64,000 bases of DNA from Azadirachta indica (Eukaryota > Streptophyta > Magnoliopsida > Sapindales > Meliaceae), in NCBI GenBank assembly GCA_022749755.1, contig CM040453.1, positions 5,664,102-5,728,101 on the forward strand, given 5' to 3'. This document shows positions 23,901-36,002 of this stretch, one piece after another (the first letter of the stretch is position 1; each line of letters begins with the position of its first letter). The notes under the pieces are model-generated. The model was not told the origin of the DNA. It made no database searches and saw only the letters and a program-made list of their open reading frames with translations. The translations under genes and the position numbers were made by a program.

Positions 23901-26891
23901 AAGTGGGCAGATCAGAATCCGGTAAATATTTATTCAGTACTTTTGTGATTCTTTGGCAGGCAAGAACTTGCCATCAAAACAATATTTTTCTGAAAGTTTT
24001 TCTTGGTTAAATAATTGAATACAATGGTGCTTCATGTTTCAAAGGTAAAACTGTAATTATATTGCAAACTCAGCTTCTAATGTTATTAATTAGTCATGCA
24101 TTCAGTGTCGTCAAGCAACCTGTTGTTTAAAATGCTTTTATAGGGTGATGCAAGCTATGTTTATTATATCAGTAAGCTACCTCAAAATCCTGTTAAGTGC
24201 CAATTTGCTTCATATATGATTAAAATTATGCATAATTTTTGTTCTTGTGGTTCATAAAGTCAAGGAGATTCTGATGGTACTTTCTAGGCTCCCAATTCTC
24301 ATGACTATATTGCTTCAAATGTTTTCCTGATAGTTTATGACATTAACTTTATACCTACGGAAATTAGTTTTATTTGGGGGATCTTTGTTGACATGTCCAG
24401 AATGCTTTGACCGATCCTCAACGTGTTAGAACTCCTGCCATCAGTGAATACTGGAAGCCTTTGGCTGAAGATGTAAGTACCTCTTATAGTTCTTGAATTC
24501 GTATTCTATTCTGTTTTCATCTTTCCTTGTTAATTACTTCCACATCACAAGATTTGTTCCAAGATTTTTCTATTTCATAGATGCAATATATGTTGAATAT
24601 GAATTTCCTTTGCTAAAATTACAGATGGACCCATCTGCAGGAATAGAAGCTGAATATCACCACAAAAACAACCGGGTAATTTTGGTTCTTGAATGTTCTT
24701 ATTTTTCTGTGGGATGTTGCTTATATGACGATTCAACATTTGTGCAAGTTACGATGATAATGAAATCCATATGACATATTTGTTTTCCATTTGTTTAATT
24801 GTTTCTAGGAGTAGTGCCTTTGGAAAGTAGAGGAATTAGAATGTGTTAAAAATAATAGAAAAATTTTAAGAAGGGCAAAATATAAATATGTTTGGTATGT
24901 TAAATTGGCATATGCACGCAGAATTATTTTCTGTGTGTACCATGTATTGCTTGTGGAAGATAGAGGAAGCACTACTTCCTGAAACAGTGCAAAAGTTAGA
25001 GAGTAATATACTTGGAAATATAAAATTTGGCATATTTGAGGACACATAAATATCTTACGCAACTAAAAAGGTTGTCTTGTGGGGGTACATGCTGCTTGCT
25101 AAATTAGAGGAAAGTTGAGAGGAAGAGTTTGAAGACTTCTGGTGCATACTGACTCTGAAGAAAAGAGTATTGGAACTTGAGAAGTTTGCTACAAATGAAA
25201 CTTTTTATTTCACCTTTCTGTTCTAAGATTGATTCACTTGGTATCTAAGAATATCTTGACTGCCAACACAGCACCTAAATGGAAAGACATTGGAGTAGAC
25301 CTCTAGATGTTTTGTCTGGAGTCATGAATCAGAATAGAAGTTGGAAGATTAGACAAATGCAGATATCAGACTGTTATTTCTGCAGAAATGCTTTCTACTT
25401 GTCAACAGCTATTTTCTGTTTCTTTTAATTTTCATTCTGCTGAAATTTACTACATTCAAAAGTTGTATATGATTGCATTTTTGTCATAAAGCATGCAAAT
25501 TTTCTTTTCTGTCCTAGTACAGATCTTGTGGCCTCTCACTAAGAACTGATAAAATTTCTTGCATTTGTTGTGCAGGTTTACTGCTGGAAAGGTCTTCGTG
25601 TTTCAGCTCGCCAGGACTTGGATGGTTTTTTCTAGAGTATGATTAGTAGTCATCTGAGACCTTTTTAATATGTGATTTGGTTTCAAGTAGTCTGACAAAA
25701 CTTGTATAAATATCATTGCAGTTTACTGACCATGGTATTGAGGGAGTTGTGCCACTGGAACTTTTGCCACCTCATGTCCGGTCCAAATACCAAGCAAAAG
25801 CAAATGACAGGTCCAAACGGGCCAAAAAGGAAGATTCAAAGGGTGCTCCGTCGCATGCTGAAGAAAATCAGGTATCTAAGCCCACATTTAGGCTTCAAAT
25901 CTTCAACTCTTCTATGTAAATATTTTAATCAGCACAAAAGCTTAAGCACGGTACAGATGTGAATTCTAGGATCTTTCTATCATGTGGGTTTTACCTTTAA
26001 ACATATATTTTAGTGCTTCTAATTATTTATTAATCTGCGCTGTAGCTTGTACACATAAAAGTATAAAACAAAGAAAATTTATATTTTGAGTGAGCTGAAT
26101 CTAGATTAACTTGCAAGCTCAAGCTATGAGTTAGTTTGATCAGGGAATCAAAACAAATCTCTAATATTAGGAGTGGCTCCTACTCAGCTTAACTCAGCTC
26201 ATTTATTGTTAAGTATGAAGGTCTCCCGCCAACTACCAAGGCTGAAAGAGAGAAAAAACGCTCTTCCTATCTTCCAAGCCATGCACTCTGAACATTTTAT
26301 ATGCTTGCCTTAAATTCTTCTGTCAATTCTTTCTCATATGTTCCCTGTATTTTGCACTTGCCTCGATCTAAACAGTAACTATTCATACTTACTCCTTGAA
26401 GCTGGAACTAAGTTAAAGCCATTTACCATATCACGGATCTACTGTATTCACAGTAGATGTATTGGTTTGCTAGAAGTGTCCTTTTGTTACAAGGCCTTCT
26501 GTATTTCAAATTTGACTTTTGAGTCACAGGGTATTCGGATTTTTGGAGGAAAAAGAGAATGAAGAAAGACCTAAGCATCTACTTTCTTCATAATACTGAA
26601 GTTTCTTTTTTGATTTTTTTTTGTCAGATTGCAACATCTGCAAATGAAATTGATGGCGAAGGAATCAGAGCCGATCTTGAAGCCTCAGCAGCTCCAATGG
26701 ACACTGATGCTACAACTGGAACTGGCAATAACTCCCAAGGTGGCACTCCAACACCAGATGAACAGCAGAAGCAGTGCTCCGACACTGATATTGGTCAAGA
26801 GGCTGGCCAGTTGGATGCAGATGCTGAAGCGGATGCAGGAATGATAGATGGTGAGACAGATGCAGAAGTTGATTTAGATGCAGTTGGCTGA
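17990..26891 (+). CDS. THO1: THO complex subunit 1 (HPR1), frame broken in exon 19
   Basis: Nuclear THO/TREX subunit coupling transcription to mRNA export and small-RNA biogenesis. The ATG at 17990-17992 is the last codon of a leader exon (17861-17992). Later exons: 18069-18152, 18252-18326, 18718-18811, 19140-19285, 19429-19500, 19718-19790, 19886-19951, 20071-20117, 20882-20950, 21090-21215, 21293-21358, 21486-21527, 21918-22034, 22156-22238, 23858-23921, 24401-24472, 24625-24675, 25576-25636, 25722-25871, 26628-26891. The protein starts MEVLRRAILQAGP and matches the efThoc1 family through about residue 470. A basic patch (RSKRAKKED) and an acidic Asp/Ala/Glu tail end it. Exon 19 has 61 nt where 60 are needed: T6 at 25626-25631 makes DGF run into TAG at 25633-25635, so the literal protein stops at 469 residues. 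The two later exons stay open in the expected frame; without the extra base the protein is 607 residues. Confidence 0.93.
18450..18700. repeat. Possible MITE remnant in THO1 intron
   Basis: The intron holds several forward and inverted copies of AAAAGCACTT-type words (for example at 18556, 18650 and 18668), typical of eroded plant TIR elements. Ends and target duplication could not be fixed. Confidence 0.3.
22978..23255. repeat. Direct repeat of about 70 bp, 200 bp apart, in the long THO1 intron
   Basis: A stretch starting TTAAACAACTTGAATACTA near 22978 recurs, diverged, from about 23178, including the words ACTATTGTTTG and ACCTTCAA. The 1.6-kb intron (22239-23857) is the longest in the gene, so an old insertion is likely. 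Confidence 0.5.
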
Positions 26892-28001
26892 GATGAGAGA
26901 TAAGAATTCATTCATAGCTGCTAGTAATGGAGGAAAGTGTCTAATGCTAATTGTCACTAACAACTCAAAGATGGTAGGCGATATCACCTACTAGCACAGA
27001 CTATTTACTAGTTTTAGTTATGGTGTAGAATTTTATAGCGTCATCTTGTACTGCGTAGCTAACTGATGGTATTGGCATACATAGGCTGAAATTTGCATAG
27101 TCAAATATCTCTTCGGTTCAGTAGAAAACCATATTCTGTAGGTGAACTCCAGTTCTCTTATCAATTGTTTAGGGTTGATGTGATATAATTTTTAAAATAG
27201 GTTTTTTTTTAAGTAGATTTTTTATTTGTAGAATTTTTATAAGTAAAATTTTTAATAAAAATTTATCAATAAGTTGTTTCAAATAATTTTTAAAAAAATT
27301 TGAATAATTATTTTAATAAACAATTTTGTAATATTTTATTTTAAAAAAATAAAAAAGTTTAAAAGTGCTGAAAATTATTGCCGAATGTTTCAAATAAGTA
27401 TTATTTAACCATGAAATTGTCTCAAAACATAATTTTTTTCTGGTTTTGGTTTTCCGACAAGTACCCAAAAAAGAAAATGCTCTGACATCGGCTACCTCTC
27501 CAGCGAGCGGCCCGCCCAAAACCTCCAACATGACCAACCGGATGAAAAGAAAATTGTAACTCTTTTTTTTTTTTTTATATGTTTAAATTGAATTTTTTGT
27601 TTGTCAGAAAAGGAAAATATATATGTAGTTCAAAACATAAAAAATTTGGAATGATGAATGACACCGATGAAAATTAATATAATGACAGAATATATATCGA
27701 ACGGTAACTTGTCAATTGTAGACTTGTAGTGAGCAAAACTTTTAACTGATCAGCAAAAATAGGTGCCCATCGCAATAGGAGAGCAAGAAATCCTTGTAGT
27801 AATACACTCAAATCACACCGGAAGTTTCCAAACAAACTGCCAGATAGACAAGTTTAGACATTTGACTATCTCCATATCATAAAATCTTAGGAACAATTCA
27901 GATGAAACTGACTTGACTACTGACAGAATGCTATAACATATAGAATCTGAAACTGCAGTTATTCCACTAGTTGTAAGTGCAAAGCTCTCCTCCCATGAAA
28001 A
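26892..28001. other. Convergent intergenic region between THO1 and CFAP20
   Basis: Contains the THO1 3' UTR (to roughly 27130) and the CFAP20 3' UTR on the other strand, with AT-rich DNA between. The reading frame near 27313-27537 lacks support. Confidence 0.55.
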
Positions 28002-30194
28002 TTATGTTTTCTGCAACCAAAATATAAGATAAAGAATCACAACTGACCATCAACAATAATCTATAAGAGCCTAGAATTTGTAGCTTACTAAAAACATGAC
28101 ACAATCAATCTTACCTGCACCGGAAGGTACAGTTTAAATTCTGGTGGGAGTTCCTCCTCTGAGTATAGGCGGTCAGAGAAATATATCCTTCTCAGGCGAC
28201 AGTTTGCATGAACCTGAACACGCAAAGTCTCAACATAGTTGGTTCCATACGCTCTCCTGGTAAAATCAGCCAGATTCAACTGGATTTGATTCCAGCCCTC
28301 ATCCAACCTCAGTGGCATTGTGCAGATATACGGTTTCACCCGTGTGACAGACTGTAAAATTTAAAAACAATCAACCAAATTATATAAATACTTGACAATT
28401 AGATTTTCCTGTTCACATCTATAGCTAACAAAAGAAAACAAAGGAAAAAAATACTTTATTTAAACCGACAATATGCAACTTAAAAACTGCATCACAAAAA
28501 ATTGATATTCTAAGTAGAAATAATAAAGTTTTAAAGAGTCATTTCATAACCTGATGAGTCGTCACAAATTTTTTGCCTAGTCGATTAAAATGAAGACAGT
28601 TTTCAGCATCATAAAAGTGAAAGAAAACAAAATATTAACTTGTACAAAAGGACACTGTTTGAGCACACGAATAATCTATCACATTTTTCTCATTATTATA
28701 AGAATTAGGCAGCAAATGTTTAGCAATAATCATTGATTTTACTATTGCTAGAAGAATTACTTTACTAATAATCTAAAACAACCATTACCTTACCTACCAA
28801 CATCTGAAAAGCAAATGAAAAGATTTTAAGAAATAATAAGAAAAGTTAATTTAAGAACACCAATAACAATGGGCAAACTTACACACTTGAAAGTTAGAAG
28901 CTCGAAAACGACGTCGGACATTCTTATCGTCCAGTACTTGAATTTCAAACGTGAAATATTTCTTCATGTTCTTCACGATCATAACCAAAAATGGGAGTTT
29001 TATACCAAGGGTTGCAGCTGGGTCTGCTGGGCACGTGATGTATGTAGATTGTATATTTGATCCAATTACTTCAAGGACATTAGATTGTATGTCTTCATCA
29101 TGTGGTCGTTTCACATGACCATTAGCAACTGTAGACAGACTTAGAGCAAATTACACAGGTAGAACATTTGATTGGAAAGAACAAATAATATCCTCACTGC
29201 CATGCCAAGTAATTTAAAGATACCAAAATAGGAATGCATTTAAAATGGCTAAATAACATGTTCCCATAAATATGAACTCTTCTGAAAGGTGGGAGAAAAT
29301 GTCAAACGAAACAACCCACCAAGAGATTTTGAACTAAACAATTTGCAACATTCAAAAAATGAATGTCTCGTGGACAGTTGTGGGAATAAATTTTTAAACC
29401 ATATTTATTTTAATTGAAATATTGCAATCTCAAAAAAGGTATTATGAGAAAAGGAATCAGAAAGGAATACAATTAACTAGAAATACCAGAAACCAGATCG
29501 CAACACAAGGTCCCTGCCTTCTTTTTTCCTCTTGCTGTTGAATATGCTGGACCTGACTTAAAAGATATTATCTGGCGATGCAGCATCACTTTATGACTCT
29601 ACCCACTTATCATTTTTCCAGATTAAATGCTCCTTAAGAAAGCAATGACCATATCCTATGTATGTGTCTGTTCATTGTCATCCTACATACTTGACATAAG
29701 CAAGATTACATGCAACTCTTTCACTCCAGCACCACCCAAGACATGCATCCATGGAAGTTTATATAACAACACAAACTAAGTTTTATGGTTTGCTACTCAT
29801 TAACCATATAGATATTTAAGAAACTAAGACTTTCTTCAAACTTATGTTATGTCAAAGTACCCAAAAAAGAAAAAAAATTTTACAGCAGCAAAACATTGAT
29901 TATTTCTGGACAGAAACAAGGCAACAAAGCAAACTACACCAAGACTTCAGAAGTAAATTGCAACGTCCAAAAACATCTTAATATACAACAACTAGTAACA
30001 ACATAACCCAAAAAGCCACTGACCTTCTTTATCCCAGATCTGCAAAGGTTTGCTCCTACAAATTCCAAAGAATACCAGGGAAATTAATTCAGAGTGGATT
30101 AGGAAAACCAGGGAACCAAAAGAGAGAAATAAAGAACTTACCCCAGGCTGTATAAGATAGACAAGAATCCAGACTGAAATGTGTTCTTAAACAT
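28002..30194 (-). CDS. CFAP20: Cilia- and flagella-associated protein 20 homologue (BUG22)
   Basis: Extremely conserved eukaryotic protein of axonemes and basal bodies, also kept in plants without motile cilia, where its role is poorly defined. Exons: 30194-30142, 30055-30024, 29128-28887, 28351-28115, 28010-28002. They total 573 nt and 190 residues, close to the human length of 193. The start [18 protein letters not shown], the core [10 protein letters not shown] and [15 protein letters not shown], and the end [12 protein letters not shown] match the family along the whole chain. The last coding exon has only nine bases (Lys-Thr-stop) after a TTGCAG acceptor; without it the frame would run on into intron. 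Exon 3 uses GTGTGT as donor although a better GTAAGT lies four bases downstream and would shift the frame. No signal peptide or membrane segment is seen. Confidence 0.95.
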
Positions 30195-30672
30195 ATTAGG
30201 AGATGTTACTCTTGTGCTGCAAAACCAACTAAAAAGGTAAATACAACACAACAATGCATAGAAAACAATCAATACTACCATAACGAAATATTAAAAATTC
30301 TGGGGAAAAAACAAAACCTATCAAAAACTAAAAAGCAACCCAAGTGAAATTATTTTGTTGAAAACCCAGGTGTGAGCCTATGAAAACTGGTTTATTGACA
30401 TTATAACACAATAATCCCTACAAACTTGAAGAATGAATAAAGATATTAAAGCCACAACATAAAAGCTGATTTCAGGCCGTAATTGCAAATTATGATCAAA
30501 CCATTAAAAGGAACAAAAGAAAAAGTGCTTTTATTCAACACCTTTTGTTTCCCGGGAAAAATTTCCTTCCAAGTCTGAGCTGAAAATTTTGTCCTCGACG
30601 ACCGCTTTTATTCTTCTTCTTTCCCCTTCGTCCTCTTCGTCTTCGTCGGCGTTATTGCATCTTCCCTATACT

Positions 30673-30702
30673 GGAATTGGAATTGGAATTGGAATTGGAA
30701 TT
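30673..30702. repeat. GGAATT x5 hexamer repeat
   Basis: Five perfect tandem GGAATT copies in the CFAP20 upstream region, directly followed by two TGGGCY motifs. Confidence 0.85.
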
Positions 30703-30713
30703 GGGCCTGGGCT
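30702..30713 (-). promoter_or_regulatory. Site II-like TGGGCY pair upstream of CFAP20
   Basis: TGGGCC (30702-30707) and TGGGCT (30708-30713) are abutting site II elements, bound by TCP factors and common in promoters of plant housekeeping genes. They lie about 500 bases before the CFAP20 start codon. Confidence 0.45.
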
Positions 30714-31357
30714 TCCTGCATTTGGGCATGTATGGAACGAGCAGCACTAACCAGCCCCCAACCTACTTTCAAACAACCCCATCTCTTTTATTTTTTTTGA
30801 ACCAACCCCATCTCTTTATTCTTTTATTTATCCTACTGTAATTTTGCAATTTGCTTTTCCGGAATTATAATTTTTTTTTTAATTTAAAATTTTGTCACAA
30901 ATTCCTTATAAGGGCATTCAATAAATTAAACCATGCTCATGATTATTTTGTTTTTCATTTAAAATAGGCAACGCAATTTTATAATTTTATTTGTTGTCTT
31001 GATAAGAACGTTCTCATATAAAATTTTCTCTCTTTTTTTTTTAAATTTAATAATATATAATATTCTTAAATTTTATTTTTAATTTCAAATTCGTACCATT
31101 AATTAATATTTTGAGGCTAATTTAGAATGAATTTTGGTGTAGAGTTTGTACAGTGTAACGCAGTGTTTTAAAAATTTAAAAATGATAGTAAATAAAAGAA
31201 AAGAAATCACAGCCGAAAGCAAATCAGATGGGTTTGGTTGTGAGGTTACAATTTCACTGCACCTTCATAGCTTAAACTAGACGTACTCAGTACTCCGACT
31301 CTATCTTTTTATATTGCCACTGCTGCCCCCTTTATTTTAGTTAATTCTTTGTTCAAT

Positions 31358-31411
31358 ACGTGGCATACACTTCCATGTTTTTCTGCCACGTGTCCGTGCG
31401 TTCAAATATCT
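31358..31411 (+). promoter_or_regulatory. ACGT, G-box and evening-element-like cluster upstream of the LNK gene
   Basis: Within 54 bases lie ACGTGG (31358), a G-box CACGTG (31387-31392) and AAATATCT (31404-31411), one base short of the full evening element. They sit about 550 bases before the inferred leader exon end at 31969. Clock and light factors (CCA1/LHY, RVE8, PIF/HY5) bind such motifs. Confidence 0.5.
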
Positions 31412-31799
31412 ATTTCCGGCTGCTCATAAGTGAACCTTTCACAATCTTCAACGTGTCTTCCTCGAAAGACCGAATTAGACACGTCGATAGTGGCAACTTC
31501 AATTTGATTTCACATAAACGGAGGGGTAGTTTTGGAAATTAAGGTTTGCGAAGTAGACAGCGTGGTCTTCTCACATGATTTCCCAAGGTGTGGGACCTGA
31601 TTCCGCAACGTTGGCCAATGAGAGTAGTGATTTAGATGGAGAATTTCAGCCACTAATTTAATCATCGATTTTCAGCCACAAGTGATAACAATGTAGCTCC
31701 TCTCACTACAAACTTTTGACTCATATTCAATAAATAAAATTTTTAAATGAATATAATATAATGCATGCACTGCACATATTAATTCCAAAAACCCATAGC

Positions 31800-31969
31800 C
31801 GCCATTCAAATCTGTGAACTTCAGCTGAATCGCCTGCTTAACTTCTCAAGAAAACAAAAAACACCAATCAAAATTTCATTCATTTAAGTCAGTTTCTTCA
31901 TCAGGGTTAGCTTTATTTTTTGGAATCAAATTCAGGGTTTCGTGAATTTCTCTGTTCACTAACCTCAAG
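31800..31969 (+). other. Inferred non-coding leader exon of the LNK gene
   Basis: A pyrimidine-containing leader ends at AAG|GTTTGC (31969/31970). The next acceptor is TTCAG at 32620-32624, nine bases before the LNK ATG. The left edge is a guess. Confidence 0.4.
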
Positions 31970-32633
31970 GTTTGCCTTTCCATTTATTTTGTTATTTCAT
32001 TTCAATTGGTTTATCGCATGCTTCGTGAAAAAAATGATTGTTGTTACATGATTTGATTTTCTGTCTAAGATTGTGAACTTTTATGTATGGGGTGATGTTT
32101 TGTGAGGTGTAGTTTGAGTTTATAACTTGGTGCTGTTGATTAATATTATTGGATTTCATATTCTCGGCTGGTAGTGGAATTGATTATGTCTTACTTGATT
32201 AGTAATGGAAAATATGATTTCGATTTTTAGAGAATTCTACTTTTAGATTTGTCGGAGTCTAATGTTTGCTTCTAATAATTGCTTTCTGTGTATTTAATTC
32301 ATGTCATTAGATTAAGGGTACGCAGCTGCTGCCCTTACACTTCTACTTAACTTTTTAGGATTTTGTGTGGATAAACGTTAAAGATAATTAGCGATTTCAC
32401 TCATTTATATTTGACAATTACTGATTCTATTTCATAGCAGCTCGTGGCTTAAATTCCCAACTTACGCTTAGGTTGTTTGATTGAAATTTGTAGTTGAATA
32501 AAATCTTCAAATGATGTTTCTCTGTTCTTTTTGCCAGTACTTCAGTAGAGGAATTTTAGAGTTTGTAATTCTCGGGTTCTGAATTTGTGCTAACTTTTCT
32601 GACAAGTTGAGCTTTTTGGTTCAGATAAAACTC

Positions 32634-35555
32634 ATGGAGTGGTATTCTGGGAGTGGTGTGGATGATCTTGTTGTTCCGAGGGGTCAAGAATTAGCAGATG
32701 GGGTTCCATCATCTCCCGAATTTGAAATCTTGTCAAAATGGAGAACATACACTCCTGACAATTTTGTGTCACCTAACAAATACATCAGTTTGGATACAAA
32801 TACAATGGAGGAAGAATTCAACTGCAATGGTTTTTGTGATGAAGATAGTATTGAATCTTCTATACAGGATAGGAGTCACTCTAGTCGCTCGAGTATATGC
32901 GCAGGATCATCAGAGGAGTCTCAGCAAAGGACTGCAGTTTCAAATGAGGGGACAGATTATCAGCTTGATCACTTTGCGGGAATTGAACAACTGGATGACT
33001 TATTCTTGTACAAGCGTAACTTCTGGGCTTAAGATACTTGATTTAATGACTGTAGGAAATCATGTAGTTTCTCAAATGCTTTAGGCTCTTTATATATCAA
33101 CAGCATGCATCTGCATCCCATGGAAATTAAATGCTTAAAAATGGTTTTGTATTCTATAAGAATCTATCTCTACGACCAGGTGATAAAAAAAGTTGCAGGC
33201 ATCGGGACAATGGTTAATATGTTTTGTATCTAGTCTCCTGCAAATGATCTTATGCCATTAGTTATGTTGAGGATATCCACTTCCTTTAATGTGACCTCTT
33301 CAGATGATAATTTTTTCCCTTAATTTCCGCATAGAATACTATAGAGCATTTAATATCCATGGGATGTTTGAAGTCGCCCAACATTTTACAGTTTTTCCTT
33401 AATTAAAATATGTCTTTTTGAATTTCAGTCTTCATCTGTTTTGTCTTTCAGGAATTCCTTAATGGAGGATCTGCCTAGTACTGAAGATCTGCACGAGTCA
33501 TTTTGTTTTGCTCCTGAATCTCAATATGGTGTGTTGCTGACTAATAATCTCACAACAGATCTGAGTTTAGATTCACAAAAGAATTCCAGTGATAAACATA
33601 TTACCGGAAGCTCCAAGTATCTCATGACGCATGCATTTTCCCCATCAGTGGATTGTAAGCACGGAGAAGTGGTTGCTTCACCATTTATTCCTCCGAACGC
33701 TGAGCATGAGTTTCTTCAGGTAAAGGTGAGATTTTCCATATTCTCATCAGTTTGGAAGTGGATATTTAGTAATTAGTAGTGCTGGCTAACAGCTAGTCAG
33801 CTCTGGTTCTGCGCTCTCACCTCAAAGATGTCTTTATCACACCATTGTGGGTCAGCTAAGTTAATCTAGAGAAGTGAAGAACTTAATTATAAATTATAAT
33901 TATTTTTAGGATTAAGCAAGGCTTTTTATTTCAATTCATCATGCTTCAATTTATCAACTTAGGAAGAATATTTTGGATGGTTTTGGCTGTTAGCGCTTAT
34001 GTATGCCAACAGTCTTTTGGCTTGCGCTTGATTTGAAATTATCCAACTCTGTTGTCAATGTTATATATTTACATGACTCTAGAAGTGTAGATCAATATTT
34101 CTTTTGAACCCCAAAGTTACTGAAATTTCTTTTTTTGTTGCTACAGCTTTAAGCTTTAGCATTTGTTAAGCACATCATTTTTCCTCATCTCTAGGCTTAT
34201 TTGCCACGAGTCTATGAATTTAGTTTTTCAATTATCTTTTCATTTGAAAAGTCACTTTATTGTTGTGATGTTGTGTCCCTGAAAATCTTTAAAATGTCTT
34301 AAACAAATGTCTGCAGAACTGTTTCCAATATTCCTCTTGTCAAGAGTTCTCTATATTTGTTCCAGGTAGATAATATGTACATCACAATGCTACTATATCT
34401 AGAAAGGATGAAGGTAGATGGAAAGTTGATAAATGGGAACGAGGAAGCCAGTAACTTATTTCTGTGTGGCTGCCGAAATTGCAAAATCCTGGAGTATTGA
34501 GATGCACACAGCCACTCACACACAAATGCAGACAAACACACACACGCACCATATAAATATGTAAAGAGAGGGAGAGAGAGCATAAAAAAGATACACGAAA
34601 GTTATATTTTCTTGCTTCTACATTATGTGCTCTACTTGTTTCATAAAAAGTTAATTTTTATATTGTAGAACTTATCATGGCATTTTTTTTTAAGGCACCG
34701 TTGGTCAAACCCCAAGTTCCTTCTGAGCATACCATTGCAAATGAACTTCTAGGTGAAGAATTACCAATTGAAGAATCTGTGTTGCAGGAGCTGAAAATGG
34801 TGATGGATGGATCTGGTAAAATATCTAAGAACTTGACAACTTAAGCACCATACCAATGGTAAAATCAGTAATCATATTTGCTAATCCTTTTTTCTGTATT
34901 TTAATCTAAGCAGTTGAATGATAAGACACGCATCTGCTTTCGTGATGCCCTGTACCGCCTTGCTGAGAACTCAAAGCAACATGTGGTAACGTTGGCACAA
35001 AATGGCGATTTTCCGTCAGAAACTCCAATAACAACTCACGATATGGACATGAGGTAATTTGGCTATTTAATTTGGAACTATTGATCATTATTCTGTCAAT
35101 TCTTTTGAGCTGTAGTTTATGTCCAAATATTCTATGAAGTTATATCTGCATACAAACGGAAGTAGATTGGTTTCAGAACTCAGATCTTGTATAGTCTAGT
35201 TAGAATACTCTTCCATCGTTTATGACAGCAGAAAAATAAGCTCACTTCTTGTCAGTTGGAGCTCAAAAACAAGCACACTGTTGTGCCTTTTCTACCTTAA
35301 GTGCTCCGTCACTTGCATTCCAGCACTGCTAATAATCTTATGCTAGAACGCAATGGTAGAACCATGTTTCCTTTTCAGACATAGTAGTTTTCTCTTTTGT
35401 CTTCACATCAACAAGGTGACTCAGAAACTATATGTTAGATTAGCATCTAAACACTTAAAAACTATTTTTGTTAGGGGGTTCATTGTCTGGTGCAACAGTT
35501 GAAGTTTCAGGTTGACATTTCCAAAAGCATTCGAAGTCTTAAGAGATCAGTTAGT

Positions 35556-35603
<48 letters not shown>

Positions 35604-35871
35604 TAGCATTGGAAACTGATCAATCCTGTAGGAGTCTGCTTTAACTCATTTTGTATTTTTGTACCTTGTTTCTATGGTGGTTAAGCGATTTAAAACTCTT
35701 TTAAATCAAGACAAAATTTGAATGATCAGGCATGGGGAAAACAAAGCAATGGAATCAGAGACTAATGTCATCGACAGAGCCATAGCAAATTTCCTGTACA
35801 ACAAGATGGACTTGCACATACAAGATTTTTTTCTGCTGTGGCAACAAGAAAACCCAAGCAAGAAGGGATGA
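32634..35871 (+). CDS. LNK3/LNK4-like clock-regulated co-activator, C-terminus shifted
   Basis: Member of the night-light-inducible, clock-regulated family that works with RVE/MYB factors in clock output. Exons: 32634-33007, 33452-33725 (or 33719), 34695-34799, 34911-35053, 35730-35871, giving about 345 residues. Family features: start MEWYSGSGVDDLVVPRGQE; an acidic, Ser-rich middle; EDLPSTEDLHESFCFAPESQ; the conserved block KTRICFRDALYRLAENSKQ; and SETNVIDRAIANFLYNK near the end. Two points are uncertain. The donor at 34799 (ATG|GTGATG) is the only one keeping phase and drops a VMD-like motif. After DLHIQD a T7 run (35826-35832) leads to TGA at 35869, whereas another frame after it stays open to TAA at 36000-36002 and contains the family-like GDAEVP. 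The ATG follows an acceptor at 32624 and begins the family motif. Confidence 0.87.
35558..35599. repeat. 42-base poly(A) run in LNK intron
   Basis: Uninterrupted A run in the last intron. No retroposon body or flanking target duplication was found next to it. Confidence 0.85.
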
Positions 35872-36002
35872 GGGCAACGGAACCACCAATGAATCAGCAG
35901 TTCCATTGCGCCATGTTAGCGGGTGATGCTGAAGTACCAAGTATGAATGGCTGGCAGCAAAATCAAGTTGAGATTTCTCAAAACATGCTGCGGAAAACTT
36001 AA

